64,000 nucleotides of DNA from assembly GCA_021613375.1 (NCBI GenBank), contig CM038704.1, positions 7,903,591 through 7,967,590 of the forward strand. Direction: 5' to 3'. The notes under the pieces are model-generated. The model saw only the letters and a program-made list of their open reading frames with translations, did no database searches and was not told the DNA's origin. The DNA is from Megaleporinus macrocephalus. Lineage: Eukaryota > Chordata > Actinopteri > Characiformes > Anostomidae. The first letter of the stretch is position 1, and each line of letters opens with the position of its first letter. Below are positions 35,231-46,918 of this stretch, in pieces. The translations under genes were made by a program, and so were the position numbers.

Positions 35231-38186
35231 TTAGTTCTGGTTTAGGTTAGTACAGAGACAGAGTTAGTTCTGGTTTGGGTTTGTGCAGAGACAGAGTTAG
35301 TTCTGGTTTGGGTTAGTACAGAGACAGAGTTAGGTCTGGTTTGGGTTAGTACAGAGACAGTTAGTTCTGGTTTGGGTTAGTACAGAGACGGAGTTAGTTC
35401 TGGTTTGGGTTAGTACAGAGACGGAGTTAGTTCTGGTTTGGGTTAGTACAGAGACGGAGTTAGGTCTGGTTTGGGTTAGTACAGAGACGGAGTTAGGTCT
35501 GGTTTGGGTTAGTACAGAGACAGTTAGGTCTGGTTTGGGTTAGTACAGAGACAGAGTTAGTTCTGGTTTGGGTTAGTACAGAGACAGAGTTAGTTCTGGT
35601 TTGGGTAGTACAGACACAGAGTTAGTTCTGGTTTGGGTTAGGACAGAGACAGAGTTAGGTCTGGTTTGGGTTAGGACAGAGACAGAGTTAGGTCTGGTTT
35701 GGGTTGGTACAGAGACAGAGTTAGGTCTGGTTTGGGTTGGTACAGAGACAGAGTTAGTTCTGGTTTGGGTTAGTACAGAGACAGAGTTAGTTCTGGTTTG
35801 GGTTAGTACAGAGACAGAGTTAGTTCTGGTTTGGGTTAGTACAGAGACAGAGTTAGTTCTGGTTTAGGTTAGTACAGAGACGGAGTTAGTTCTGGTTTGG
35901 GTTAGTACAGAGACGGAGTTAGTTCTGGTTTGGGTTAGTACAGAGACAGAGTTAGTTCTGGTTTGGGTTAGTACAGAGACAGAGTTAGGTCTGGTTTGGG
36001 TTAGTACAGATACGGAGTTAGGTCTGGCTTGTGTTAGTACAGAGACGGAGTTAGGTCTGGTTTGGGTTAGTACAGAGACAGAGTTAGGTCTGGTTTGGGT
36101 TAGTACAGAGACAGAGTTAGTTCTGGTTTGTGTTAGTACAGAGACAGAGTTAGGTCTGGTTTGGGTTAGTACAGATACAGAGTTAGGTCTGGTTTGGGTT
36201 AGTACAGAGACGGAGTTAGGTCTGGTTTGGGTTAGTACAGAGACGGAGTTAGGTCTGGTTTGGGTTAGTATGTTAGTATGTAGTAGGGTTAATATCTGCA
36301 TTTTTTTAGACAGAGTTAGTTCTGGTTTGGGTTAGTACAGAGACAGAGTTAGGTCTGGTTTGGGTTAGTACAGAGACAGAGTTAATTCTGGTTTAGGTTA
36401 GTACAGAGACGGAGTTAGTTCTGGTTTGGGTTAGTACAGAGACAGAGTTAGGTCTGGTTTGGGTTAGTACAGAGACAGAGTTAGTTCTGGTTTGGGTTAG
36501 TACAGAGACAGAGTTAGGTCTGGTTTGGGTTAGTACAGAGACAGAGTTAGGTCTGGTTTGGGTTAGTACAGAGACGGAGTTAGTTCTGGTTTGGGTTAGT
36601 ACAGATACAGAGTTATGTCTGGTTTGGGTTAGTACAGAGACTGAGTTAGGTCTGGTTTGGGTTAGTACAGAGACTGAGTTAGGTCTGGTTTGGGTTAGTA
36701 CGGAGACTGAGTTAGGTCTGGTTTGGGTTAGTACAGAGACTGAGTTAGTTCTGGTTTGGGTTAGTACAGAGACAGAGTTAGGTCTGGTTTGGGTTAGTAC
36801 AGAGACAGAGTTAGTTATGGTTTGGGTTAGTACAGAGACAGAGTTAGGTCTGGTTTGGGTTAGTACAGAGACGGAGTTAGGTCTGGTTTGGGTTAGTACA
36901 GAGACAGAGTTATGTCTGGTTTGGGTTAGTACAGAGACAGAGTTAGGTCTGGTTTGGGTTAGTACAGAGACAGAGTTAGTTCTGGTTTGGGTTAGTACAG
37001 AGACTGAGTTAGGTCTGGTTTGGGTTAGTACGGAGACTGAGTTAGGTCTGGTTTGGGTTAGTACGGAGACTGAGTTAGGTCTGGTTTGGGTTAGTACGGA
37101 GACTGAGTTAGGTCTGGTTTGGGTTAGTACGGAGACTGAGTTAGTTCTGGTTTGGGTTAGTACAGAGACTGAGTTAGGTCTGGTTTGGGTTAGTACAGAG
37201 ACTGAGTTAGGTCTGGTTTGGGTTAGTACGGAGACTGAGTTAGGTCTGGTTTGGGTTAGTACAGAGACAGAGTCATGTCTGGTTTGGGTTAGTACAGAGA
37301 CAGAGTTAGGTCTGGTTTGGGTTAGTACAGAGACTGAGTTAGGTCTGGTTTGGGTTAGTACGGAGACTGAGTTAGGTCTGGTTTGGGTTAGTACAGAGAC
37401 TGAGTTAGTTCTGGTTTGGGTTAGTACAGAGACTGAGTTAGTTCTGGTTTGGGTTAGTACAGAGACAGAGTCATGTCTGGTTTGGGTTAGTACAGAGACA
37501 GAGTTAGGTCTGGTTTGGATTAGTACAGAGACTGAGTTAGGTGTGGTTTGGGTTAGTATAGAGACAGAGTTAGGTGTGGTTCGGGTTAGTATAGAGACAG
37601 AGTTAGGTGTGGTTTGGGTTAGTATAGAGACAGAGTTAGGTGTGGTTTGGGTTAGTACAGAGACGGAGTTAGGTCTGGTTTGGGTTAGTACAGAGACGGA
37701 GTTAGGTCTGGTTTGGGTTAGTACGGAGACTGAGTTAGTTCTGGTTTGGGTTAGTACAGAGACAGAGTTAGGTCTGGTTTGGGTTAGTACAGAGACTGAG
37801 TTAGGTCTGGTTTGGGTTAGTACAGAGACTGAGTTAGGTCTGGTTTGGGTTAGTACGGAGACTGAGTTAGTTCTGGTTTGGGTTAGTACAGAGACAGAGT
37901 TAGGTCTGGTTTGGGTTAGTACAGAGACAGAGTCATGTCTGGTTTGGGTTAGTACAGAGACAGAGTTAGGTCTGGTTTGGATTAGTACAGAGACTGAGTT
38001 AGGTCTGGTTTGGGTTAGTACGGAGACTGAGTTAGGTCTGGTTTGGGTTAGTATAGAGACAGAGTTAGGTGTGGTTTGGGTTAGTACAGAGACTGAGTTA
38101 GTTCTGGTTTGGGTTAGTACAGAGACAGAGTTAGGTCTGGTTTGGGTTAGTACAGAGACAGAGTTAGGTCTGGTTCTGGTTAATAC
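35221..38186. repeat. 33-bp minisatellite, about 90 units
   Basis: Each unit contains GAGACNGAGTTAG, a T/G choice, TCTGGTTTGGGTTAGTA and CA or CG. Most units are exactly 33 bp. A few near the 5' side are shorter, and one break at 36262-36308 contains TATCTGCATTTTTTTAGA. Because 33 is divisible by three the array stays open: a + strand frame of 466 codons at 36817-38217 repeats an 11-residue unit (VSTETELGLVW), and minus-strand frames repeat SVLTQTRPN. There is no start context, splice link or family, so these are not genes. The N in GAGACNGAG is A or G in the first third and often T after 36639. Confidence 0.97.
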
Positions 38187-38395
38187 AGAGGATGAGGAGT
38201 GTTTCGAGTGTATCTAGCAACTCTGGCAGATCTGATTATAAACAGAATTAACTAAAAAGAAGAGAAGCTGCACAGGTGTGCTGCATCTGGATGATACAGT
38301 AATGCAGTCAGGGGTGTAGCAGATGGCACAGGTGAAGAGAACAACTGGTTGGTGCCAGGTGACAAGGAGTCTGGTCCTCCTCCTCTGTGTTGTAT
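38187..38395 (+). repeat. Composite repeat resuming after the minisatellite
   Basis: CTCTGGCAGATCTGATTATA then AACAGAA matches the end of the 17.2-kb copy. It is followed by GCTGCACAGGTGTGCTGCAT, GATGATACAGTAATGCAGTC and AACTGGTTGGTGCCAGGTGA, which match the blocks that precede the minisatellite in other copies. The parent repeat is therefore itself in tandem around the array. Confidence 0.75.
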
Positions 38396-38995
38396 TAAGA
38401 ATATTAGTCATCAGCCAATAATTGCTTTTTTAATATTTTGAAAGATGTTTATATTTGATTTATATTTTTTTAGCTATTTGATCATGACCGATACTTGCTT
38501 ATTGATGCTGGTTTAATGTGCTGAAATATCTGCATTTTTTATTCTTTATACTGCATATTATATAGATTTAATCCCAATTTCTGTGCTTGTATTAGCACAG
38601 GCGGCCATGTGTATGAATATATCAGAATCTGTGCCTCCCGACTTTATACCCTTTGTTTCCAGCTGTAAAGATGTAAGGAACGAGTGCTGCTTTAAGGTTC
38701 GCAGTCAGTCATGTAAGAAGTTCATACACACTCCAGAAGTTCCATTACAGCTCTGGGAGACCCGCATGAATTATTGATAGGTGCTTAACTCCGCTCCCAG
38801 TCTATCAATCAACGTTCAGATGCATAATGGTTTATTTATTTATATGAATGAGCCTTTATAATGTTCATCCAGGGGCATTATTATCTGCGCATGAATTATG
38901 TATTGTTTTGTTTTTTTGTTCAACCAATCAAGCTCCCACTGTATTAATTATAGTTTCGGCTCCACAAAGTATGACTGATGGTGTTTTATTTTTAG

Positions 38996-39070
38996 AATAC
39001 AAGAAAGCACGGGCAGACATCAAGAAGAAGTCCTCAGACACCATCAAACTGCAGAAGAAGGTGAAAAAAG
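38996..39070 (+). CDS. mtss1: MTSS1/MTSS2-family I-BAR exon, lysine-rich tip
   Basis: Exon of 75 nt after acceptor TTATTTTTAG, ending at donor GTAAGG. Two bases complete the Glu codon, 24 codons follow, and a final G opens a Gly codon (phase 1). The peptide includes YKKARADIKKKSSDTIKLQ followed by KKVKK. In the MTSS1 family this very basic stretch lies near the distal end of the I-BAR and supplies lysines for PI(4,5)P2 binding and membrane deformation; all the family lysines I can recall are kept. Here the exon ends at KKG, without the short insert described in some MTSS2 isoforms. It is separated from the previous exon by a 5.2-kb intron dominated by a minisatellite, and from the next by 23.2 kb. 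Confidence 0.94.
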
Positions 39071-40787
39071 GTAAGGAGCAGTTAAAGAGCAATAATGTTA
39101 AAGGGGAAATGTGAGTAAGCACCTCCAGGGTTAGATTACAGGAAAGACAGAGTGTAAAAGAGGTGCGTGTAGATACACGGCCACACACATGCTGACACAT
39201 TGCCAGCCCTCCCTCCCCTCCCAACGCCGACTACACAATAGCACAGCTGTGATGGCACCACACCCTCCGTTGTCATGATGCCATGCGTTGGCCAGTCTGT
39301 TTCCTAGTCACGCTGCCGTATAAGGTAATGGGAGAGAGGTGATTCAGCTCACCTGTGGAACCATGAAAGCTGAGGTCAGCATGTATGCAGTCTATATAGT
39401 CTGATACTGGAAAGAAACAGCTGGCTAAGGTTCCTTCAGTTACACTGTATTTAAGAAATGAAACACCACGCTCTGGCAGGTAACGTCACAGATATGATTC
39501 AGTCACCCGCGTGAGCCCAAGGTGCATACAGTAGATCATTATTATTTACAATAGCACACGGTCTGCAGTGTTGCATTGGTTCTGTACAGCAGTTCTGCAA
39601 AATGCCAAATCTGTAATTCCTTCCGCCCAATAAAGTAGTTCCTTTGTGCATTACAGAGCGCTGAAACTGCATGAATATCAGGTTGAGCTCAGCTTTTCAC
39701 TGGCAATCTTGTTGGCTGAGCTGTATTCTGTTTGTTTCTAGCTGACTCCATTTTGTTTACATGTTCCGAAAAGCTTGTCTTGGATCAATACTGGGTTCTG
39801 AATTTGATGTAGTCTTGCAGTCACTGGGTTTTTCAGAGTATGATGGGCTGCGGGTCAAATTGTGTGGTTTAGAAGTCATCTAAAGTGTCTGTTTTCAGTC
39901 TTTGTACGTGCTCAAGTGCGATCAGTATGATTAGCCACAGTGTAAAGAGAGACGTTTCTAGTAATGTGTTCATGTTTGTGTTGAAAAAAATCTGCCATTC
40001 TTCGCCTCAGAGGTAAGTCATTTGTTTATTTAAGGTGGAAATAGGCAAAAGGATGCTCTGAATTCTTTTCTTTTTACTACATAATACTGGGTTCATCTCT
40101 AATCCAGCAAGATGTTTGGCATCTATGACTCCCAAAAACACCTGGTATTATAGCACTGCAGTCGGTGAAACTTGAGAAACTTGAGCTTTTGAGAGTTGTG
40201 AAACGTTGGTGCTGGCGGTGGCAGGATTTTCCATCGTGACTCCTTTGGATATAATGGAATGTCCGGTTTGCTGTCATCCTTTTTCAGCCATCATGTAAAT
40301 GCAGAATTAGCAACTGGCCCTCTGTGGAATAGCATTATCAAAATTCTGCCTGCGCCGTTCAACAAGTGCTGCTGTTGGGTCTCAACCTCAGCTTCAGGAG
40401 AGCAGTTGGAGTGTCTGGAAGTGTGTCGAATATGGATGGAAGGCTAGTTTGACTTTGCTGAAGAGCATCTGCAGTGTTGCACTGTTTACAGAGCTCAGCA
40501 GCGAGCTCAACAAACTGAGCATTCTGTGGCCGATGTTTGTACCGTGCATTTCATAGGAAACATTGCATTTAAAAGCACAACTGAGACCACATTCGGTATA
40601 AAACAGCTGAGTTCAGACATCGGAGCATCTAAACTCCAGCTGATCATCTTTAACTTTGACCGATTAGAAGTTCTGGTAAGTCTGTTTGGTTGAATTATTT
40701 TTGGCTGACTTATTTAGGAATCTTATTTAGGACCGGAATTTCCTTTTATCACATCCACATTAACAAACTTGGCTGATGTGAAGACGG

Positions 40788-41169
40788 TAAGGGTGTAAGA
40801 AAATATTGAAAGATTGAATATCGGGATATTATGTTTAGTGATACTGTATTGATTCTTAAAACCACAGTATCGATACATAGATTCCTGGCAGACAGTGAAT
40901 CATCGTGTGTTCTGTTTAAACCTCTGACCCCTAGATGGAAGTGTTGTAATCCATTTTCAGCTCCACTCCAACATTAACAAGCAGCACAAGGGCGCAATGC
41001 TATTGTAAGCACTGACAAACCTGTTCATACAGTGGTGTGTTTTAATAGTAGGATTTGAAAAATCACAGTATATCACTCTGCTTGTGATATCGCAATATAT
41101 CACGACATATTGAACCGCTGTATTACGATACATGTTGTATCGACAGGTTCTTGCCAATACACAACCCTA
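40788..41169 (+). mobile_element. Non-autonomous hAT-like element, near-complete
   Basis: 382 bp with ends TAAGGGTGTAAGAAAATATTG and, reverse complemented, TAGGGTTGTGTATTGGCAAG. It is flanked by GAAGACGG (40780-40787) and GAAGATGG (41170-41177), an 8-bp duplication with one difference. This is the reference copy for 6395, 9597 and 42595. Confidence 0.8.
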
Positions 41170-41573
41170 GAAGATGGTATATAAAACATGTAGTTTCACA
41201 TCCAGATAGATTCTGTCACAACTAGCTGTTGTGTAATGTGTTTTAATGTGCTGACTGGCATGGCAACGTTTAATTTTCCGCAGACTGTACATGTGAATCT
41301 ATTTTAGTCAGTCAAGTCGTGCATCGATAAGCACTTCTCTTGCTAGATCTGGCAAGCTTTTGAGCCACGCATAGAGTTTTTGGCAGAAGGTGCTCAGTTT
41401 CCTTCTTCAAGTAAAAAACCCAACATAGTCTATGAACAGTTAAAGCATGTTTTGTTTTGTTTTTGCACGAGTAAAATTATAAGTATGCACATTCTTAAGT
41501 ATCTTGTCCTTTAAAGAAGCTCGGCCATGTAGAGAGAAGTTTAGTAGAGGTCACTCTGGGATACAGGGACACA

Positions 41574-41608
41574 GGAGAGAGAGAGAGGGAGGGAGGGAGG
41601 GAGGGAGG

Positions 41609-41648
<40 letters not shown>

Positions 41649-41649
41649 C
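41574..41649. repeat. (GA)n/(GGGA)n microsatellite
   Basis: GA tracts flank a run of GGGA units; purine-only for about 75 bp. Confidence 0.95.
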
Positions 41650-41877
41650 TGAGTGGGAGGGAAGGAGATGTGTGTTTATGGATGCACTCTGTCATTATGG
41701 CCAAGATAAACCACTTCAAACGTTTGTGTCGCAGTCAGAGCTCTAATGCAGTCGTTCTCCTCCTTACACACACAGATCCCCACATATATACTGACTCACT
41801 GACTCTGCTAGTGGTCTGTTTGAGGTTCACTTGTAAAGTGTAGACACCCCTTCGAAAACCATTGCCCTGCTCTTTTT

Positions 41878-41881
<4 letters not shown>

Positions 41882-41963
<82 letters not shown>
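41882..41963. repeat. (TA)n microsatellite, ~41 units
   Basis: Pure TA dinucleotides, followed by TTTTTATATATAATA. Confidence 0.97.
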
Positions 41964-41966
<3 letters not shown>

Positions 41967-42594
41967 TATATATAATATTCTCTGTGTTCTCCGTCCACAC
42001 TTGTACTTCGATCTTGTCAACTGTTCCAAAGGGTGTTTTAAAACCTGACAATGATTTAGTCATTTGCTCCAGTGACTGAATTAAACGAGGCTGTTAGGAC
42101 ATAAATTAACTTCATGGAAGTCCCTGTTGTGTGTAATAGGAGTTTGACAGTGTAGTGTGTTTAACCTAAAGCTGCACAATAAAGTTTATTTTTATGAGAA
42201 TTCATAAAAATATGAATCCCCCCCATTAAACACCTGGTCAACACACTACCAGAAAGACGGCACAAACGAGGAGACGAGTAACTTAACCATTCCCTCTAAC
42301 GTCCAGTGTGGTGCAAACTCAACCGAGAACAGTTCACAGCAACACACAGCCTCTAACTCTGGCTCAGCTGTACTCGCTATGCCCCCTAGACCTTCAAAAT
42401 AAGAGTCTTACAACAACTAAGAACACAGGGCCGAACTACTCTCAACCAAAAGCATGAATATCATGAATACAGCCCAAAGTGTCCGACGTCAAATCATGTA
42501 TTAATTTAACTAAAACAGAAAAAAGCGTTTATTCACTTGAATTCTTATTCTTATTGAAAGTTTATCTCTGTGGCGCTTTGTGTGGCTTTGACAA

Positions 42595-42850
42595 GACAGT
42601 GAATCATTGTGTGTTGTGTTTAAACCTCTGACCATTAGATGGTGTTGTAATCCATTTTCAACTCCACTCCAACAATAACAAGCAGCACAAGGGCGCAATG
42701 CTATTGTAAACATTGGCAAACCTGTTCATATAGTGATGTGTTTTAATAGAAGGATTTGAAAAATCACAATATATCACTTTGCTTGAGAATATCATGATAT
42801 ATTGAATCGTGACCGCTGTATCACTATACATATACGTATACAGCCCTTCT
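42595..42850 (+). mobile_element. Non-autonomous hAT-like element, truncated plus copy
   Basis: Closely matches the right two-thirds of 40788-41169 (GACAGTGAATCATTGTGTGT, CAAGCAGCACAAGGGCGCAA, TCACAATATATCACTTTGCT). Both ends are damaged. Confidence 0.7.
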
Positions 42851-43621
42851 CAATAAGTGGTATGCGTTGCTTCTTGCAGTTGATGTTTACAATGCATTGT
42901 ATTCTTCACAGTATATTGGAAACAATTCATGATGATTAAAAAAGTCTTTACTTAGTGCTATACAAGTTTAATTAACTTTAATGTACAGCTTGCATCCTGG
43001 TTATCTGATTATAAGTAGGAAGCACTAAATGCAATTATGAAGGAAGTACAGCGCATTAGATTGTGTTACGATGAGAGATGTTGTATTTCCGAGCACCCGG
43101 ACCACCTTTGGAGGCAATCAGGGCTGCATACTAATACTAATACTACAGTATGATTGCTGAAGCATCTCAGGGCCTGTCTGACAGCAGCAGTGGACCTCCT
43201 TAACCAGTTGTGTAACACAGCAGAGATGAAAGCAGATGCCTGGTTTAATTTTTTTGTCTCCTCTTCTGTTTGTTTACAAGTTAGCAATCCATACGATCTG
43301 AACCACAGAGACAGACCTTTAAAAGCACTTGTGTGGAAGTTTTTGTCTTTCAACAAATGTTGGTGTTCTCTTTATTCTAGACTCAAAACCTGAGCACACG
43401 TTATCACGGGATTTGTATTTGACACGTGTAGAAGTGTAAATGGGGCATGTCTATTGGGCTATGAAACGTATAGATTGGTTTTGTTTTTTGTTTTTTACAG
43501 TAATGGCGATATCCATAAAGTGCCCAAAAGAGCATTTTAGCCCATAAACCCATGAAGCCGTATGTTTCGTTTATAAAAAGTAAAAATAGACTAAAAATAC
43601 AAAACTGCTTACCCAGAACTA

Positions 43622-44372
43622 CACTGCTGAAAAAATAAAGGGAACACTCAAGTAACACATCCTAGATCTGAATGAATGAAATATTCTCATTGAATACTTT
43701 GTTCTGTACGAAGTTGAATGTACTGACAACAAAATCACACAAAAATCATCAATGGAAATCAAATTTATAAACCAATGGCCTCCACGTGCCTGTATGACCT
43801 CCTCTAAGGTGGCGGATGGTCTCCTGAGGGATCTCCTCCCAGACCTGGACTAAAGCATCCACCAACTCCTGGACAGTCTTTGGTGCAACGTGACTTGCAA
43901 CATGACGTTTCAGATGTGATCAGTCGGATTCAGGTCTGGGGAACGGGCGGGCCAGTCCATAGCTTCAATGCCTTCATCTTGCATAAACTACTGACACACT
44001 CCAGCCACATGAGGGCTACCATTGTCCTGCATTAGGAGGAACTCAGGGGCCAACCGGACCAGCATATGGTCTCAGAAGGGGTCTGAGGATCTCATCTCTG
44101 TACCTAATGGCAGTCAGGCTACCTCTGGCGAGCACATGGAGGGCTGTGCGGCCCTCCAAACAAATGCCATCCCACACCATTACTGACCCACTGCCAAACT
44201 GGTCATGCTGAAAGATATTGCAAGCAGCAGATCTCTCTCTACGGCGTCTCCAGACTCTGTCACGTCTGTCACATATGCTCAGTGTGAACCTGCTTTCATC
44301 TCAATGGATTGTCAATCAGTGTTGCTTCCTAAGTGGGCAGTTTGATTTACTAGGAGTCATATTGTTTGAGCA

Positions 44373-44375
<3 letters not shown>
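43622..44375 (-). mobile_element. Tc1-like transposon, internally deleted, TIRs and TA duplication kept
   Basis: The left end CACTGCTGAAAAAATAAAGG and right end (reverse complement) CACTGCTCAAACAATATGAC are flanked by TA on both sides (43620-43621 and 44376-44377). The minus strand keeps the 3' half of a Tc1-like transposase coding region (blocks such as CAGACCTGAATCCG and TCTGGGAGGAGATCCCTCAG). The 5' half is deleted between about 44300 and 44310, and several frame-breaking changes are visible. It would need transposase in trans. Confidence 0.85.

Positions 44376-44446
<71 letters not shown>
44376..44446. repeat. (TA)n microsatellite, ~35 units, abutting a Tc1-like end
   Basis: It starts at the TA target duplication of the Tc1-like element, so the transposon sits exactly at its edge. 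Confidence 0.97.
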
Positions 44447-44449
<3 letters not shown>

Positions 44450-45869
44450 TGCTATCCCATTTATTGCAGTATTATCAAACAGACAGCTATGTAAGCTGTG
44501 GCTCATAGGGGGAGAGGTGCTCCTCCACCTTGACTCCAGACTCTCTGAGGGCAACCATCGGCTCATGAGCTGCTGAATACTTTGTTTTATTGGCTCACAA
44601 TCAAAACAACTGCATGACTGTAAATTACATGCATATCAGGACAAATTAAGGAGCTTCTGATTACGGGTTTAGCAAATGATAGGTTTCTAAAATGCTCATG
44701 TACTTGCACTTGTTTGTGAAACAGTTAACCTTGTCTTTAACTTGTGTCAGCGTATATGCGAGATGTGCTTTCCTTAAGGAGTGATGGTTTAAGGTTAATG
44801 TTTTTCTCTTGCTAAGAAACGACACATTTTCAGCTTAAATTGGCGTTAGAACCTGAGGTTGAATGCAGTGGGTGTAATGTAGCAGTTTCTTAGTGTAGTA
44901 AGAGAGCTTCATGTGATTAAGCCAGTGGAAATTGACACGTTTCTCAGTGTCCTGCCCGCAGGGTTAGACTGATATTAAATATTTACTCTGTTTAATACAG
45001 TGCTTAAGCCAATGAGAGAGTCTTGTGGCCAAAACTAAGAAATTATGGGCACCATAATACTGTATATTCAGTGTTTATCGTACAGCAAACTTCAGTTCTA
45101 GCAAGTTGTTGCTTTTAACATATTTATTAACAGCATTTATTATTGTGTCTTATTTATATAGCCATAACTTGGGCCGTAGAGGTGGTGAGTCACACATAAC
45201 TTGTTTGTTTAGGTTCCTGTCTGCACAAACAGGCTTATTAAAAGGGAATGAGATTGCAAATGAAAGAGGCCACAGGCTACAGGCTCTGCCTTTTTTTAGT
45301 GGCCGAAATGCAATTCTAGCTCTCAAGGCCACACGTACATAGACAGAAAGGAAAGAGTTCCCCTTGCTCCCCCCCTTCCACTTCCTACCGTTGGTATGTC
45401 CTCTTTCTCACTGGGGAAACACCCTGCGGTCTTACACTCCCTGCTTTATGTACTGTATATTTTAGCCACAGTATACAGAGTCACTGTGGTCCGACATCCG
45501 CAGCAGTTCATTTCAGTATAATAGAAGCTATTTTCTAGTTAATGAATGAGGACTGGATTAAAGAAAGAGACCCTGATTGTACGTTTACCCTCCCGAAGAC
45601 TAAAGAGAAGAGGGGGTCAACCAAAAAAAGTGACTCCTGAGCTTTCATGGCCTGATGAGTTAAATTAACTAAAGAAACAAGCTGCAAAGTTAAAACTTAA
45701 AAATAGTTTTGCCTGTTCAAGTTTCCAGACATTTTCAACATTGTTTGTAAAAAAAACTAGCCAGACTTTCTAATCAAGAGTCTAGCAGCTTCATCTGCAG
45801 TCACCCACAGCTTGTATAGTCTCCATAGAAAAGCATTGGTCGATATAGAGTGGACTGTTTAAGAGCTAT

Positions 45870-46012
45870 CATGCCCAGTGCCATGTGTGGGCTACAGACA
45901 GATGTATAAAGGCCCCCAGCTTTGGGCTGTGGAGGAATGGAACTTTGTTCTCTAGAATGATGGAGCTCCATCTAGTACCTTTGGATAAGTTACTCAACAT
46001 CAGTACCTGACC
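45870..46012 (+). mobile_element. Tc1/mariner transposase remnant
   Basis: ATGGAGCTCCATCTAGTACC, TTTGGATAAGTTACTCAACA and TCAGTACCTGACCT parallel 8090-8165 and the C-terminal coding region of fish Tc1-like transposases. It is heavily decayed. Confidence 0.45.
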
Positions 46013-46139
46013 TAGGGGTAGTCAATATGTTGATATTTAATTTCATTGTGATAAATAGTTGTTATATGGCATTTCTGAGCATATCAGTAGGTATTATACG
46101 CTCTTAAATAACTCTGACCAGCCTTTAAGCCTAATTTGG

Positions 46140-46330
46140 AGCCATTTGCCATTTGTGTCTGCACACAGAGGGATTTGACCTCCGGGGTGGTGTGCAGCTC
46201 TATCCTCAGCGTCTGGGGAGCAGTTGGGGGTTAGGTGTCTTGCTGCTTCAGTCATATCTGTCAGTTCGGGAGATTGAACTGGTGACCTTCCAGTTACAAG
46301 GCTGGTTCCCTGACCGACAGTCCCTGACTT
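46140..46330 (-). mobile_element. Diverged tRNA-derived SINE, minus copy
   Basis: TATCCTCAGCGTCTGGGGAG, CAGTTGGGGGTTAGGTG, GATTGAACTGGTGACCTTCC and CAGTTACAAGGCTGGTTCCC correspond block by block to 14260-14360 and 54290-54400. The minus strand has the B-box-like GTTCAATCTCC. Confidence 0.6.
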
Positions 46331-46918
46331 ACTGCAGAGACGGCAGCAGCTGTCCTGTTTAATGGGCGGGCAACTCATTGGTAGTGTTTAGTAGATGTGG
46401 CAGGAGAGAGTTGTTCTATTTCTATTTCTATTTTAATCTATTTTTTTATTTCTATGTTTTACTGTCATTATAGCCTAAAATAAAAATTTCCAATGATTCA
46501 GCCCTGACGCTACATTTTAGTGTAAGACTAGGCCTAATCCCGGACTGGGAAACCCTCCTTTAGTGTTTGTTTTTGACATCAGACACTAAGAGGTGAGTGT
46601 GATACACTGTAATTTGAACAGTGAGACATTAGTCACCTGAATGTGTGTCAGACTGTTGTCGATGCGTCGAGACAGACAGTTGTCACTGAGTGAATCACAG
46701 GCCTCTGGCTTCTACATGTGTGCATTGAGGCTGCAGTGTTTCTCCTCCCTTTATAAACGTACTCCACCTCAGGATGGAACCGCAGGGCTGTCACAAACCG
46801 TCATGAACTTTTACTGTTAATGATCAGAAGCAAGTGTGTTCAAGAATTTCATGGTCTTTCCTTGTTTGCAACTGTTAAAATACAAGTGGCCTGCTGATGA
46901 GGTGTCCTAAATTTTTAT

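Larger units (their letters stand above)
33796..38995 (+). other. mtss1: Intron of 5.2 kb, mostly minisatellite
   Basis: GTACCA donor to TTTTTAG acceptor, phase 1. It holds a degenerate Tc1-like relic (34378-34790), a 214-bp direct repeat partnered across the exons (35017-35230), the 33-bp minisatellite (35221-38186) and the repeat remnant that follows it. 33800-34370 and 38400-38990 show nothing recognisable. Allele length of this intron should vary with minisatellite copy number. Confidence 0.9.

Noticed and set aside
35864..36301. 145-codon minus-strand frame repeating SVLTQTRPN
   Set aside because: By-product of the 33-bp minisatellite; its start lies in the array interruption and no family matches.
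41808..42063. Tyr-Ile repeat frames here and at 20724, 44218 and 52331
   Set aside because: Translation of (TA)n tracts; no real protein.
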